A stretch of DNA of 64,000 bases from Streptomyces sindenensis (GTDB lineage: Bacteria; Actinomycetota; Actinomycetes; Streptomycetales; Streptomycetaceae): positions 62,001-126,000 of the forward strand of contig NZ_BMSG01000001.1 of NCBI RefSeq assembly GCF_014649035.1. The letters run 5' to 3'. Below are positions 18,766 through 25,938 of this stretch, in pieces. The position numbers were made by a program, and so were the translations under genes. How positions within the stretch are numbered: the stretch's first letter is position 1; each line of letters begins with the position of its first letter. The notes beneath the pieces were generated by a model. That model did not search any database. It was given only the letters and a program-made list of their open reading frames with translations, and was not told the origin of the DNA.

Positions 18766-19077
18766 TCACCACCAGAGTGAGTCGAGGCGGCTCTCGATCG
18801 CGCGGATGTGGAGGCGGGCGCAGCTCTCGCAGAAGTGGAGACGGCGTCCGTCCTCGACGGAACTGAGCCAGGTCACGGGGGCGGTGTCGCCTTCGGCGGT
18901 GATGCCGCACCGGGCACACACCACGCTTCCCGCGGCGGCCTGTTCCGGGCTCCCGGGCTGGTCCACACTTCCGGCCTGGTCCACACTTCCGGGCTGGTCC
19001 ACACTCCCGGGCTGGTCCGGACTCCCGGGCTGGTCCGCGCTTCCGGGCTGTTCGGGGGGATCGGTCTCCTCGTCCAC
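18766..19077 (-). CDS. Small zinc-ribbon protein with hexapeptide repeats
   Basis: 103 residues. The N-terminal half is six tandem hexapeptides of the form P-G-S-x-D-Q; the C-terminal half is a zinc ribbon with CARC and CESC knuckles about 33 residues apart, ending DSLWW. Convergent with the ABC1 kinase gene and downstream of the wblC group. Function unknown; the ribbon suggests nucleic-acid or protein binding. Confidence 0.82.
   Translation of the reverse strand: MDEETDPPEQPGSADQPGSPDQPGSVDQPGSVDQAGSVDQPGSPEQAAAGSVVCARCGITAEGDTAPVTWLSSVEDGRRLHFCESCARLHIRAIESRLDSLWW
18940..19047 (-). repeat. 18-bp minisatellite (PGSxDQ)
   Basis: Six tandem 18-bp units coding for PGSADQ, PGSPDQ, PGSVDQ, PGSVDQ, AGSVDQ and PGSPEQ in the zinc-ribbon protein. 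Unit length keeps the frame. Confidence 0.9.
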
Positions 19078-19120
19078 ATCGTGACGATATCCCCGCGACC
19101 GGACGACCGACAGCGCAAAA

Positions 19121-19162
19121 GCCCCGCGGGGCCGTCCGTGTGTCCGAACGGCCCCGCGGGGC
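19121..19162 (-). terminator. Intrinsic terminator downstream of the wblC region
   Basis: Perfect 15-bp stem (19121-19135 with 19148-19162), 12-nt loop, followed on the minus strand by TTTT. It lies past the end of the 87-residue gene and before the zinc-ribbon gene, so it should end transcription coming from wblC. Confidence 0.85.
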
Positions 19163-19221
19163 GTGATGGCTGCGCAGGTCAGTGCGCCGACGGCCCGTGC
19201 ACGGCCGTCAGTGCGCGACCG

Positions 19222-19485
19222 TCAGTGCATGACCGCCATGGCCAGCGCGCGGCGGGCGCGCAGCGAGGCGCGCTCCGCCCGGCGCTGCATGCGGCGGGCG
19301 GCCAGCAGGCGGGCCGACTGGCGGTCCTCCTGGGCCTCCCGCAGGCGGTCGTGCATATGCGCACGCGCCAGGGCTTCTGGGATGAGTTGCATTTCGCGGG
19401 TCCTGTTCTGACGCGAGTCGTTCGCGCCGATGATGGTGACGTCGGGGGTGGCGGAGCCGACGGGCTCCTTCGTGGGGGTGATCAT
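19222..19485 (-). CDS. Arg-rich small protein downstream of wblC (87 aa)
   Basis: 87 residues starting MITPTKEPVGSATPDVTIIG. The second half is strongly basic and helical (RRMQRRAERASLRARRALAM), likely to bind nucleic acid or a negatively charged partner. It begins 92 nt after wblC and is bounded downstream by a strong terminator, so it is probably co-transcribed with wblC. The ribosome-binding site is weak. Not recognised as a named family. Confidence 0.7.
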   Translation of the reverse strand: MITPTKEPVGSATPDVTIIGANDSRQNRTREMQLIPEALARAHMHDRLREAQEDRQSARLLAARRMQRRAERASLRARRALAMAVMH

Positions 19486-19577
19486 TGGTGCCTGATTCCG
19501 GGGGTCATGTGTGTAGGGGCGGTCGATCGTTCCGAGGCGCGGACTGAGGGTGGGGGCGGGGACCCCACAGGTCGCGG

Positions 19578-19946
19578 TCACGCTGCGACCGGGTTCTTGC
19601 GCGGACGGCCACGCGGACGCTTGCGGGCCACGACGACACCCTGGACGAAGAGCTCGCCGCCCCAGACACCCCACGGCTCGCGGCGGTCCTTCGCACCGGC
19701 GAGGCAGGCCTCGACGAGCGGGCAGGTGCGGCAGAGGGACTTGGCGTACTCGACGTCGGCGGGCGACTCGGCGAAGAAGACCTCCGGGTCGTAGGAGCGG
19801 CACGGGACGGGCACACCGAGGTTCTCGATGGCGTCGTCGAGCGCGGTGAGCGTGGTGAGCGGGGTCAAGGTGGAGTCCTCCGTGGAGCCGGGCGGCGAGA
19901 TCGGGGTGGAAAGCGGTACTGACGGGGCGTGCGTTTCGGTGTGCAC
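19578..19946 (-). CDS. wblC: WblC/WhiB7 transcription factor
   Basis: 122 residues. The four iron-sulfur cysteines have WhiB spacing (Cys49, Cys72, Cys75, Cys81), followed by the EPWGVWGGE turn and a C-terminal AT-hook RPRGRPRKN, the combination that marks WhiB7/WblC. The protein binds the primary sigma factor and AT-rich DNA just upstream of the -35 to activate intrinsic antibiotic-resistance genes. GTG at 19946 is preferred; an open extension upstream belongs to the leader. The gene has a leader of about 625 nt with its own promoter, an upstream frame and a terminator. S. coelicolor WblC is SCO5190. The neighbours uvrD2 and the ABC1 kinase are the same as for mycobacterial whiB7. Confidence 0.96.
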   Translation of the reverse strand: MHTETHAPSVPLSTPISPPGSTEDSTLTPLTTLTALDDAIENLGVPVPCRSYDPEVFFAESPADVEYAKSLCRTCPLVEACLAGAKDRREPWGVWGGELFVQGVVVARKRPRGRPRKNPVAA

Positions 19947-20054
19947 GGTGGGTGGTGTCCTCGTCTGGTCGTGCCGGCCTGTTGGCCGGTTGGCGGCTTC
20001 TGGTACCAGGTCCTGCTTGTCCCGAGGCTCCTTCGTTGCGTTCCGTCCGTTCGG

Positions 20055-20099
20055 ACAAAACAAAAGGGCCGCGGATCCCGAGTGGGGTTCCGCGGCCCT
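20055..20099 (-). terminator. Attenuator terminator in the wblC leader
   Basis: Perfect 11-bp GC-rich stem (20089-20099 with 20065-20075), 13-nt loop, followed on the minus strand by the U-rich run TTTGTTTTGT: a textbook intrinsic terminator. It lies about 110 nt before wblC and 24 nt after the stop codon of the leader frame, the geometry expected for ribosome-controlled attenuation, which has been described for whiB7/wblC leaders. Confidence 0.9.
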
Positions 20100-20122
20100 G
20101 AAGGCGCCGGCCTGATGCTGGA

Positions 20123-20455
20123 TCAGGCTGGATCACTCCAGGGTTCAGGCCCACGGAAGGCCCACATCGTGTGGTGCTGCATCTGCGTCTGCGTCTTGAC
20201 TCCGGCACCGGCTGCCGCAAAGGCATAGGCCTGAGCCTGCGCTGCCTTCGCTACTGCTGCCGCCGGTGCCTCGATCGGTCGCTCATTGCGCTCCCGCGTC
20301 ACGGGGAGGCTCGCCGGGGCCAGCGGACGGGCGGCAGAAATGCCGGACAGACCGGTGGCGTGGAGCGAGGCAGCCGCGGAACGGGTGAGGCCGAGCGAGC
20401 AGGCGGAGACGACCGAAAGATCGGTCATTTTCTGGGTTTCGATGATGCTGATCAC
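20123..20455 (-). CDS. Upstream open reading frame in the wblC leader (110 aa)
   Basis: GTG start with AGGAGG eight bases upstream, one of the best ribosome-binding sites in the window. 110 residues: MTDLSVVSACSLGLTRSAAA early, an Ala/Gln middle, and a distinctive end KTQTQMQHHTMWAFRGPEPW before SDPA. Its stop codon is 24 nt before the attenuator stem, so ribosomes translating it could decide whether the terminator forms. It may be a regulatory frame, a real protein, or both. Not recognised as a named family. Confidence 0.7.
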   Translation of the reverse strand: MISIIETQKMTDLSVVSACSLGLTRSAAASLHATGLSGISAARPLAPASLPVTRERNERPIEAPAAAVAKAAQAQAYAFAAAGAGVKTQTQMQHHTMWAFRGPEPWSDPA

Positions 20456-20578
20456 TTCAATCGCCTCCTCTCGGCGTCTCATGGGACCGGCCGGGGCCGA
20501 TCCTGCGTATTCGGATAAGTACAGCTAAGTACAGCACGGAGCCAGGGCTTCAGAGAAGTCGCTGTTCCCGTGGTTAAG

Positions 20579-20616
20579 AACCTATGGTGACGACTGGTGC
20601 GGGCGCAAACTATTTT
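20579..20616 (-). promoter_or_regulatory. Predicted wblC promoter with AT-rich WblC-type box
   Basis: On the minus strand AAAATA (20611-20616) is followed after 2 nt by -35 TTGCGC (20603-20608), an 18-nt spacer and -10 TAGGTT (20579-20584). An AT tract immediately upstream of the -35 is the known WhiB7/WblC activation signature, fitting autoregulation. Transcription would start near 20572, giving a leader of about 625 nt. Just past the uvrD2 stop. Confidence 0.65.
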
Positions 20617-20631
20617 CTGGACGAGTTTTTC

Positions 20632-22851
20632 TCAGGTCTCGCCGGCACCCTCCTCGGGCCCGTCACCAACCGTCTCACCTGCGCAGATGGCCAGAACGTC
20701 GGCGCCGAAGCGGCTCAGCTTCCGGTTGCCGACACCGGCGATGACGACCAGCTCGCCCTCGCTGGACGGCACGGCCTCGGCGATCGCCATGAGGGTCTTC
20801 TCGGTGAAGACGCAGTAGTCGGGCTGGCCGAGGAGGGCCGCCTGGCCGGCCCGCCAGTCGTGGAGCCGCTCATACAGCCCCTCGTCCATGTCCGAGGGGC
20901 ACTCCTCGCAGCGCATCAGCTTCATCTCGCCCGCTTCGGTGAGCGTCCGGCCGCAGACCCGGCAGCGCACCGGGCTCCTGGGCTTGCGTTCGACGGCCGG
21001 CGTCCGCCCGGCGGTCGCGGCCCGCCCGGTGCCCCGGTCGATCCCGCCGCCCCCACCGACGCCGCCCCGGGCCCCGGACCCCGTGGAGCCCGGCCGCAGC
21101 CCGTTCAGGAAGCGGGTCGGCCGGCGGCTCGCCCGGCCCCCCGGCGAGCGGGACAGCGCCCAGGAGAGCGAGAGGTGGACGCGGGCGCGGGTGATCCCGA
21201 CGTACAGCAGGCGCCGCTCCTCCTCGACCTGCTCGTCGGTCTTGGCGTAGGCGATCGGCATCATGCCCTCGGTCAGGCCGACCAGGAACACGGCGTCCCA
21301 TTCGAGGCCCTTCGCGGCGTGCAGCGACGCCAGCGTCACTCCCTGGACCGTCGGGGCGTGCTGGGCGGCCGCCCGTTCGTCGAGCTCGCGGACCAGGTCG
21401 GTCAGGGTCGCCCCCGGTTTCGCCGTCTCGAAGTCCTCAGCGAGGCGCACCAGCGCGGCCAGCGACTCCCAGCGGTCGCGCACGGAGCCCGATCCGGCGG
21501 GCGGTCGGGTGGTCCAGCCCTTGGTGGAGAGCACCGCCCGCACCTGGGAGGCCAGGTCCTCCGCGCCGTCGAGCAGGGAGTCGTTGCGCCCGGCGCGGGC
21601 GGCGCCGCGCAGGGCGGTGCCCGCCTCCCGGACCTCGGCCCGCTCGAAGAACCGCTCGGCGCCGCGCAGCTGGTAGGGCACCCCGGCGTCCGCGAGGGCC
21701 TGCTCGTAGACCTCGGACTGGGAGTTGACCCGGTAGAGCACGGCGATCTCGCCGGCCGGCACGCCCGCGGCGATGAGGTCGCGGATGCGCCGGGCGGTGG
21801 ACTCGGCCTCGGTGGGCTCGTCCCCGTACTCCGTGTAGACCGGCTCGGGGCCCTTGTCGCGCTGCGAGACCAACTCCAGGCGGTGGTCGGCGGCCTTGCC
21901 GTGGGCCTGGCTGAGGAGGCCGTTGGCGAGGTGGACGACCTGGGGGGTGGAGCGGTAGTCCCGGACCAGCTTGACGACGGTCGCCCCGGGGTGGCGGGTG
22001 CGGAAGTTCAGCAGGTGGTCGGGGGTGGCGCCGGTGAAGGAGTAGATCGTCTGGCTGGCGTCGCCCACGACGCAGAGGTTGTCCCGGTCGCCGACCCAGA
22101 GGTCGAGCAGCCGCTGCTGGAGCGGGCTCACGTCCTGGTACTCGTCGACGACGAAGTGCTGGTACTGGCCGCGCACGTGGTCGGCGATGTCTCCCCGGTC
22201 CTGGAGGATGCCGACCATCAGCAGCAGCACGTCCTCGAAGTCGATCACCGAGCGGTCGCGCTTGAGCTGTTCGTACGTGGAGTAGATCTGGGAGAGGACC
22301 GCCGGGTCGCGGGGGGCGTCCCGCTGGGCCTTGGCGACGGCCGCCGCGTAGTCGGCGGGGACGGTCTGGGTGACCTTGGCCCACTCGATCTCGCTGGTGA
22401 CGTCCCGCAGCTCGGTGCGGTCGAGCCGGAGCTCGCAGCGGGCGGCCGCCTCGGCGACCAGCTGCACCTTCCTCTCCAGCAGCCGGGGCAGCTCGCCACC
22501 GACTGCTTTCGGCCAGAAATACTGGAGCTGCCGGAGCGCGGCGGAGTGGAAGGTCCGTGCCTGGACGCCGGTCGCGCCGAGCTGGCGGAGGCGGCCGCGC
22601 ATCTCTCCCGCGGCCCGGTTGGTGAACGTGACGGCGAGAACCGTGGCGGGCTGGAGGATGCCCGCCCGCACCCCGTACGCGATGCGGTGGGTGATCGCGC
22701 GGGTCTTGCCCGTACCCGCTCCGGCCAGCACGCACACCGGCCCGTGCAGGGCGAGCGCCACCTCGCGCTGCTCGGGGTCGAGCCCGTCGAGCACGGCGTC
22801 CGGGGTCTCGGGTACCTGGGGGAAGAGGGTGGAGTGCGTTGCTGCTGTCAC
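20632..22851 (-). CDS. uvrD2: ATP-dependent DNA helicase UvrD2
   Basis: About 739 residues, superfamily 1A helicase of the UvrD2 type. Motifs: Walker A AGAGTGKT (about residue 43), VVDEYQDVSP, VVGDASQTIYSFTGA, LHAAKGLEWD and YVGITRARV. After the motor come a Gly-rich linker, a four-cysteine cluster (CRVC and CEEC) and a C-terminal HRDC domain, the actinobacterial UvrD2 layout. GTG at 22851 is chosen over an upstream ATG because conserved sequence begins there. It acts in DNA unwinding during repair; in mycobacteria the gene is essential. Directly upstream of the wblC leader on the same strand. Confidence 0.95.
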   Translation of the reverse strand: MTAATHSTLFPQVPETPDAVLDGLDPEQREVALALHGPVCVLAGAGTGKTRAITHRIAYGVRAGILQPATVLAVTFTNRAAGEMRGRLRQLGATGVQARTFHSAALRQLQYFWPKAVGGELPRLLERKVQLVAEAAARCELRLDRTELRDVTSEIEWAKVTQTVPADYAAAVAKAQRDAPRDPAVLSQIYSTYEQLKRDRSVIDFEDVLLLMVGILQDRGDIADHVRGQYQHFVVDEYQDVSPLQQRLLDLWVGDRDNLCVVGDASQTIYSFTGATPDHLLNFRTRHPGATVVKLVRDYRSTPQVVHLANGLLSQAHGKAADHRLELVSQRDKGPEPVYTEYGDEPTEAESTARRIRDLIAAGVPAGEIAVLYRVNSQSEVYEQALADAGVPYQLRGAERFFERAEVREAGTALRGAARAGRNDSLLDGAEDLASQVRAVLSTKGWTTRPPAGSGSVRDRWESLAALVRLAEDFETAKPGATLTDLVRELDERAAAQHAPTVQGVTLASLHAAKGLEWDAVFLVGLTEGMMPIAYAKTDEQVEEERRLLYVGITRARVHLSLSWALSRSPGGRASRRPTRFLNGLRPGSTGSGARGGVGGGGGIDRGTGRAATAGRTPAVERKPRSPVRCRVCGRTLTEAGEMKLMRCEECPSDMDEGLYERLHDWRAGQAALLGQPDYCVFTEKTLMAIAEAVPSSEGELVVIAGVGNRKLSRFGADVLAICAGETVGDGPEEGAGET

Positions 22852-22915
22852 CCCGCCATGCTGCCAGGTCCCCGGGGGCGGATGCGGCGGTCGTCCACAG
22901 GCGTGAGCCATTAGT

Positions 22916-23039
22916 CATACCGGGGCCCCGGACCGGCGTACCGGGGCCCCGGACCGGCGTACCGGGGCCTCGGACCGGCAGACCGGGGCTCGTACCCGCG
23001 TGCCGGGGCGCGTACCGGCATACCGGGGCCTCGGACCGG
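22916..23039. repeat. 21-bp intergenic tandem repeat
   Basis: Six head-to-tail copies of about 20-21 bp with the core taccggggccccggaccggc, copies 1-3 nearly identical and 4-6 diverged. It fills the divergent space between uvrD2 and mycoredoxin, just upstream of a sigma-R-type promoter. No unique spacers between units, so it is not a CRISPR. The unit is a multiple of three and both strands are partly open, but no ribosome-binding site supports coding. The rest of the 317-bp gap holds the promoter and leader of the mycoredoxin gene. Confidence 0.9.
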
Positions 23040-23046
23040 CCCCGCG

Positions 23047-23072
23047 GGAATGGGTGCCGTTCTCCGTACGTT
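23047..23072 (+). promoter_or_regulatory. Sigma-R-type promoter for mycoredoxin
   Basis: GGAAT (23047-23051), exactly 18 nt, then GTT (23070-23072): an exact match to the Streptomyces sigma-R consensus for thiol-oxidative stress. It lies about 97 nt before the mycoredoxin ATG, which gives an unusually long but plausible leader. Mycothiol-linked redox genes are classical sigma-R targets. Confidence 0.8.
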
Positions 23073-23168
23073 CCTTAACCTTGCGGGAGCGCTGCGGTGA
23101 GCGGCCGGTCCGCAAGTGACGCTGCCGGCCGCGCAGCGGTACGGACGAGACGAAGGAGCGCCAGCGAC

Positions 23169-23423
23169 ATGGCGGGCACTGTGACGATGTACAGCACCAC
23201 CTGGTGCGGCTACTGCCGTCGGCTGAAGAGCCAGATGGACCGCGAGGGCATCGCGTACAACGAGGTCAACATCGAGCACGACCCGGAGTCGGCCGCTTTC
23301 GTCGAGAAGGCGAATGGCGGAAACCAGACGGTCCCCACCCTGCTGATCGTGTCCCCCTCGGGCACCGAGTCGGTCATGACGAACCCGTCGCTCGCCCAGG
23401 TGAAGCAGGCGCTCGCCGCCTGA
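23169..23423 (+). CDS. mrx1: Mycoredoxin (glutaredoxin-like) Mrx1
   Basis: 84-residue thioredoxin-fold protein with redox motif Cys13-Gly-Tyr-Cys16 and cis-proline in TVPT (Pro56). The WCGYC motif and lack of a glutathione-binding signature are typical of mycoredoxin, which reduces mycothiol mixed disulfides using the N-terminal cysteine. AAGGAG lies upstream of the ATG. From memory it corresponds to Rv3198A, also beside uvrD2 and nudC. Behind a sigma-R-type promoter. Confidence 0.93.
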   Translation: MAGTVTMYSTTWCGYCRRLKSQMDREGIAYNEVNIEHDPESAAFVEKANGGNQTVPTLLIVSPSGTESVMTNPSLAQVKQALAA

Positions 23424-23460
23424 ATCCGGCGGGAGGGACGACTCTCCGTCGCGCGTACCG

Positions 23461-23485
23461 CTGCCCCCGGCACCGCCGGGGGCAG
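23461..23485. terminator. Bidirectional hairpin terminator
   Basis: Perfect 11-bp stem ctgcccccggc/gccgggggcag with a 3-nt loop in the 89-bp gap between the convergent mycoredoxin and nudC genes. No U-tract. Confidence 0.8.
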
Positions 23486-23512
23486 TCGTGTGTCCGGACG
23501 GAGGCGCGGACC

Positions 23513-24469
23513 TCAGCCGGTCCGCTTCACCGCCCCGGGCTTCGGGAGCGGCTTGCCGTACCAGAGTTCGATCAGGCGGGACGCGATGGAGATGCCGAAC
23601 GGCGGCATGATCTCGCCGGACTCGAAGGCGGCGGTGAGGTCCTCGCGGGAGAACCAGCGGGCCTCCTCGATCTCCTCGCCGTCGACGTTGATCTCGAAGG
23701 AGGTGGCCCGCGCCATGAAGCCGAGCATCAGGCTGGAGGGGAACGGCCACGGCTGGCTGGCGATGTACTCGACCTCGCCGACCGTGATCCCGGCCTCCTC
23801 GTAGACCTCGCGGGCCACGGACTGCTCGATCGACTCCCCCGGCTCGACGAACCCGGCGAGCGTCGAGAAGCGGCCCTCGGGCCAGTGCACCTGGCGGCCC
23901 AGCAGCGCCCGGTCCTGGTCGTCGGTGACCAGCATGATGACCGCCGGGTCGGTGCGCGGGTAGTGCTCGGCCCCGCAGGCCTGGCAGCGGCGGATGTGGC
24001 CGGCCGCCGCGATGACGGTGCGCTCGCCGCAGCGGGAGCAGAAGCGGTGGAGCCGCTGCCAGTTCTCCAGGGCGACGGCGTGCACCATCAGCCCCGCGTC
24101 CCGGGGGCCGAGGAGCAGACCCGCCTCGCGGAGTCCGGCCGGGCGTGCCGACTGGTCCATGCGGCCGGGCAGCGAGTCCTTCTGGAGCGCGAAGTAGCTG
24201 ACGCCGTCCTCGTCGGTGCCGAGGAAGTACCGGTGGGTCTCGGTGACCGGGGCCTCGAAGGCCGGGGTCATGACGATCTCGGTGCCCCCGTCGGGGGTGT
24301 CGTCGATCAGCACCTGCCCGCCGGAGACGACGAAGACGCGGGTCGTCGGGTGGCTCCACGCCACGGCCAGCCACGCCTCGTCGAGACGGTGGTGTGCCGC
24401 GCGGTCGATGCCGCTCGGCGCCGTGAGGCCGATCGGGCGGTCTGCGGTGGCGTTGTCGAAGGTGCTCAC
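23513..24469 (-). CDS. nudC: NAD(+) diphosphatase NudC
   Basis: 318 residues. A C4 zinc ribbon (CSRC and CQAC) is followed by a Nudix domain with box GFVEPGESIEQSVAREVYEE then AGI, and the diagnostic SQPWPFPSSLM motif of NADH pyrophosphatases. It hydrolyses NAD(H) to NMN(H) and AMP, and in other bacteria removes NAD caps from RNA. From memory the M. tuberculosis copy (Rv3199c) occupies the same place next to mycoredoxin. GTG start. Follows the M20 peptidase gene on the same strand after 70 nt. Confidence 0.95.
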   Translation of the reverse strand: MSTFDNATADRPIGLTAPSGIDRAAHHRLDEAWLAVAWSHPTTRVFVVSGGQVLIDDTPDGGTEIVMTPAFEAPVTETHRYFLGTDEDGVSYFALQKDSLPGRMDQSARPAGLREAGLLLGPRDAGLMVHAVALENWQRLHRFCSRCGERTVIAAAGHIRRCQACGAEHYPRTDPAVIMLVTDDQDRALLGRQVHWPEGRFSTLAGFVEPGESIEQSVAREVYEEAGITVGEVEYIASQPWPFPSSLMLGFMARATSFEINVDGEEIEEARWFSREDLTAAFESGEIMPPFGISIASRLIELWYGKPLPKPGAVKRTG

Positions 24470-24539
24470 AGGTACTTCCTACTCCCCCTGGGTGGATCGG
24501 GTGTACGGAGGTGGGGCGGGGTTCATCCGCCGGACACGC

Positions 24540-25928
24540 CTAGGGCGTGGCCAGTTCGCCCCACAGGTGGGCGGTCGTCTCCACGCCCTTGAGCAGCAGG
24601 TCCAGCTCGACCTTCTCGTCCGGGGCGTGCCAGCCGTCGGAGGGTACGGAGATGCCGAGGAAGAGGACGGGGGCGCCGAGCACGTCCCTGAGGTCGGCGG
24701 CGGGGCCGGAGCCTCCTTCACGGGTGAAGAGGATCTTCTTTCCGAAGGCCCGGCCCATCGCGCGGGCCACGGCCTGGAGGGCGGGGTGGTCCAGCGGGGT
24801 GAGGCAGGGGCGGGTGGCGGGCTGGAAGGCGATGGTGTGCCGGATGCCCGCCGGGATGCGGGACTCCACCCAGGCGCGGACGGCCTGCTGCACGTCGTCG
24901 GGGTCCTGGCCGTCGACCAGCCGGAAGCTGATCTTCACCAGGGCGGAGGAGGGGATGATCGTCTTGCTGCCCGCGCCCTGGTAGCCGCCGCCGATGCCGT
25001 TGACCTCGGCGGTGGGGCGGGCCCAGACGCGCTCCAGCGTGGAGTACCCGGCCTCGCCGGAGGCCGCCTGCGACTTCGCCGTACGGAACCAGGTCGCCTC
25101 GTCGAAGGGCAGCTCGGCGAACAGCGCCCGCTCGGTGTCGGTGAGGTCGGTGACCCCGTCGTAGAAGCCGGGGATCGCGACCTTCCCGTCCTCGTCGTGG
25201 AGGGCGGCGACCAGCCTGGCGATCTCGGTGGCCGGGTTGGGGACGGCTCCGCCGAACGATCCTGAGTGGATGTCCTGGGCGGGCCCGTACAGCTGGATCT
25301 CGCACTCGGCGAGGCCGCGCATGCCGGTGCAGACGGTCGGGGTGTCCTCGTCCCACATGCCGGTGTCCGAGACGATCACCGCGTCGGCGGCGAGCCGGTC
25401 GGCGTGCTTCTCGGCGAGGGCGCGGAAGTTCGGGGAGCCGGACTCCTCCTCGCCCTCGATCAGCAGCTTGAGGGTGACGGCGGGGGTGGTGCGGCCGGTC
25501 GCGGCGAGGTGGGCGCGGACGCCCAGGGTGTGGAAGAACACCTGGCCCTTGTCGTCGGCCGCGCCGCGTCCGTACATCCGGCCGTCCCGGATCACCGGCT
25601 CGAAGGGGTCGGTGGCCCAGCCGTCCTCGCGGGCGGCGGGCTGGACGTCGTGGTGGCCGTAGACCAGGACGGTCGGGGCGCCGGGGTCCTCGCTGGGCCA
25701 CTCGGCGAAGACCGCCGGGGCGCCGGGGGTCTCCCAGATCTCGGCGACCGGGAAGCCGGTCTCCCTGAGCTTGGCGCTCAGCCACTCGGCGCTGCGCCGT
25801 ACGTCCCCGGCGTGCTCCGGCTGCGCGGATACGGACGGGATGCGCAGCCACTCGGCGAGGTCGTCGAGGAAGGCGGCGCTGTGCTGTTCGGTGTACGTAC
25901 GGACGGCGCTGTCCGGGGTCTCGCTCAT
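24540..25928 (-). CDS. M20-family dipeptidase/peptidase
   Basis: 462 residues of the M20/M25/M40 zinc peptidase family. Metal-site motifs: GHHDVQPA (His-x-Asp), GAADDKGQ, IEGEEESGS (Glu-Glu pair) and a late EGGSGPAADLRD. The middle is the lid/dimer domain. It likely cleaves dipeptides or acylated amino acids in the cytoplasm. ATG at 25928 has AGGAG almost abutting it, but no better start is visible. It begins 10 nt after adnB, so it is co-transcribed with the adnAB pair although a repair role is not implied. Confidence 0.93.
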   Translation of the reverse strand: MSETPDSAVRTYTEQHSAAFLDDLAEWLRIPSVSAQPEHAGDVRRSAEWLSAKLRETGFPVAEIWETPGAPAVFAEWPSEDPGAPTVLVYGHHDVQPAAREDGWATDPFEPVIRDGRMYGRGAADDKGQVFFHTLGVRAHLAATGRTTPAVTLKLLIEGEEESGSPNFRALAEKHADRLAADAVIVSDTGMWDEDTPTVCTGMRGLAECEIQLYGPAQDIHSGSFGGAVPNPATEIARLVAALHDEDGKVAIPGFYDGVTDLTDTERALFAELPFDEATWFRTAKSQAASGEAGYSTLERVWARPTAEVNGIGGGYQGAGSKTIIPSSALVKISFRLVDGQDPDDVQQAVRAWVESRIPAGIRHTIAFQPATRPCLTPLDHPALQAVARAMGRAFGKKILFTREGGSGPAADLRDVLGAPVLFLGISVPSDGWHAPDEKVELDLLLKGVETTAHLWGELATP

Positions 25929-25938
25929 GCTCCTGAGC

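Noticed and set aside
22916..23039. CRISPR array
   Set aside because: Units are directly abutting with no unique spacers and no cas genes.
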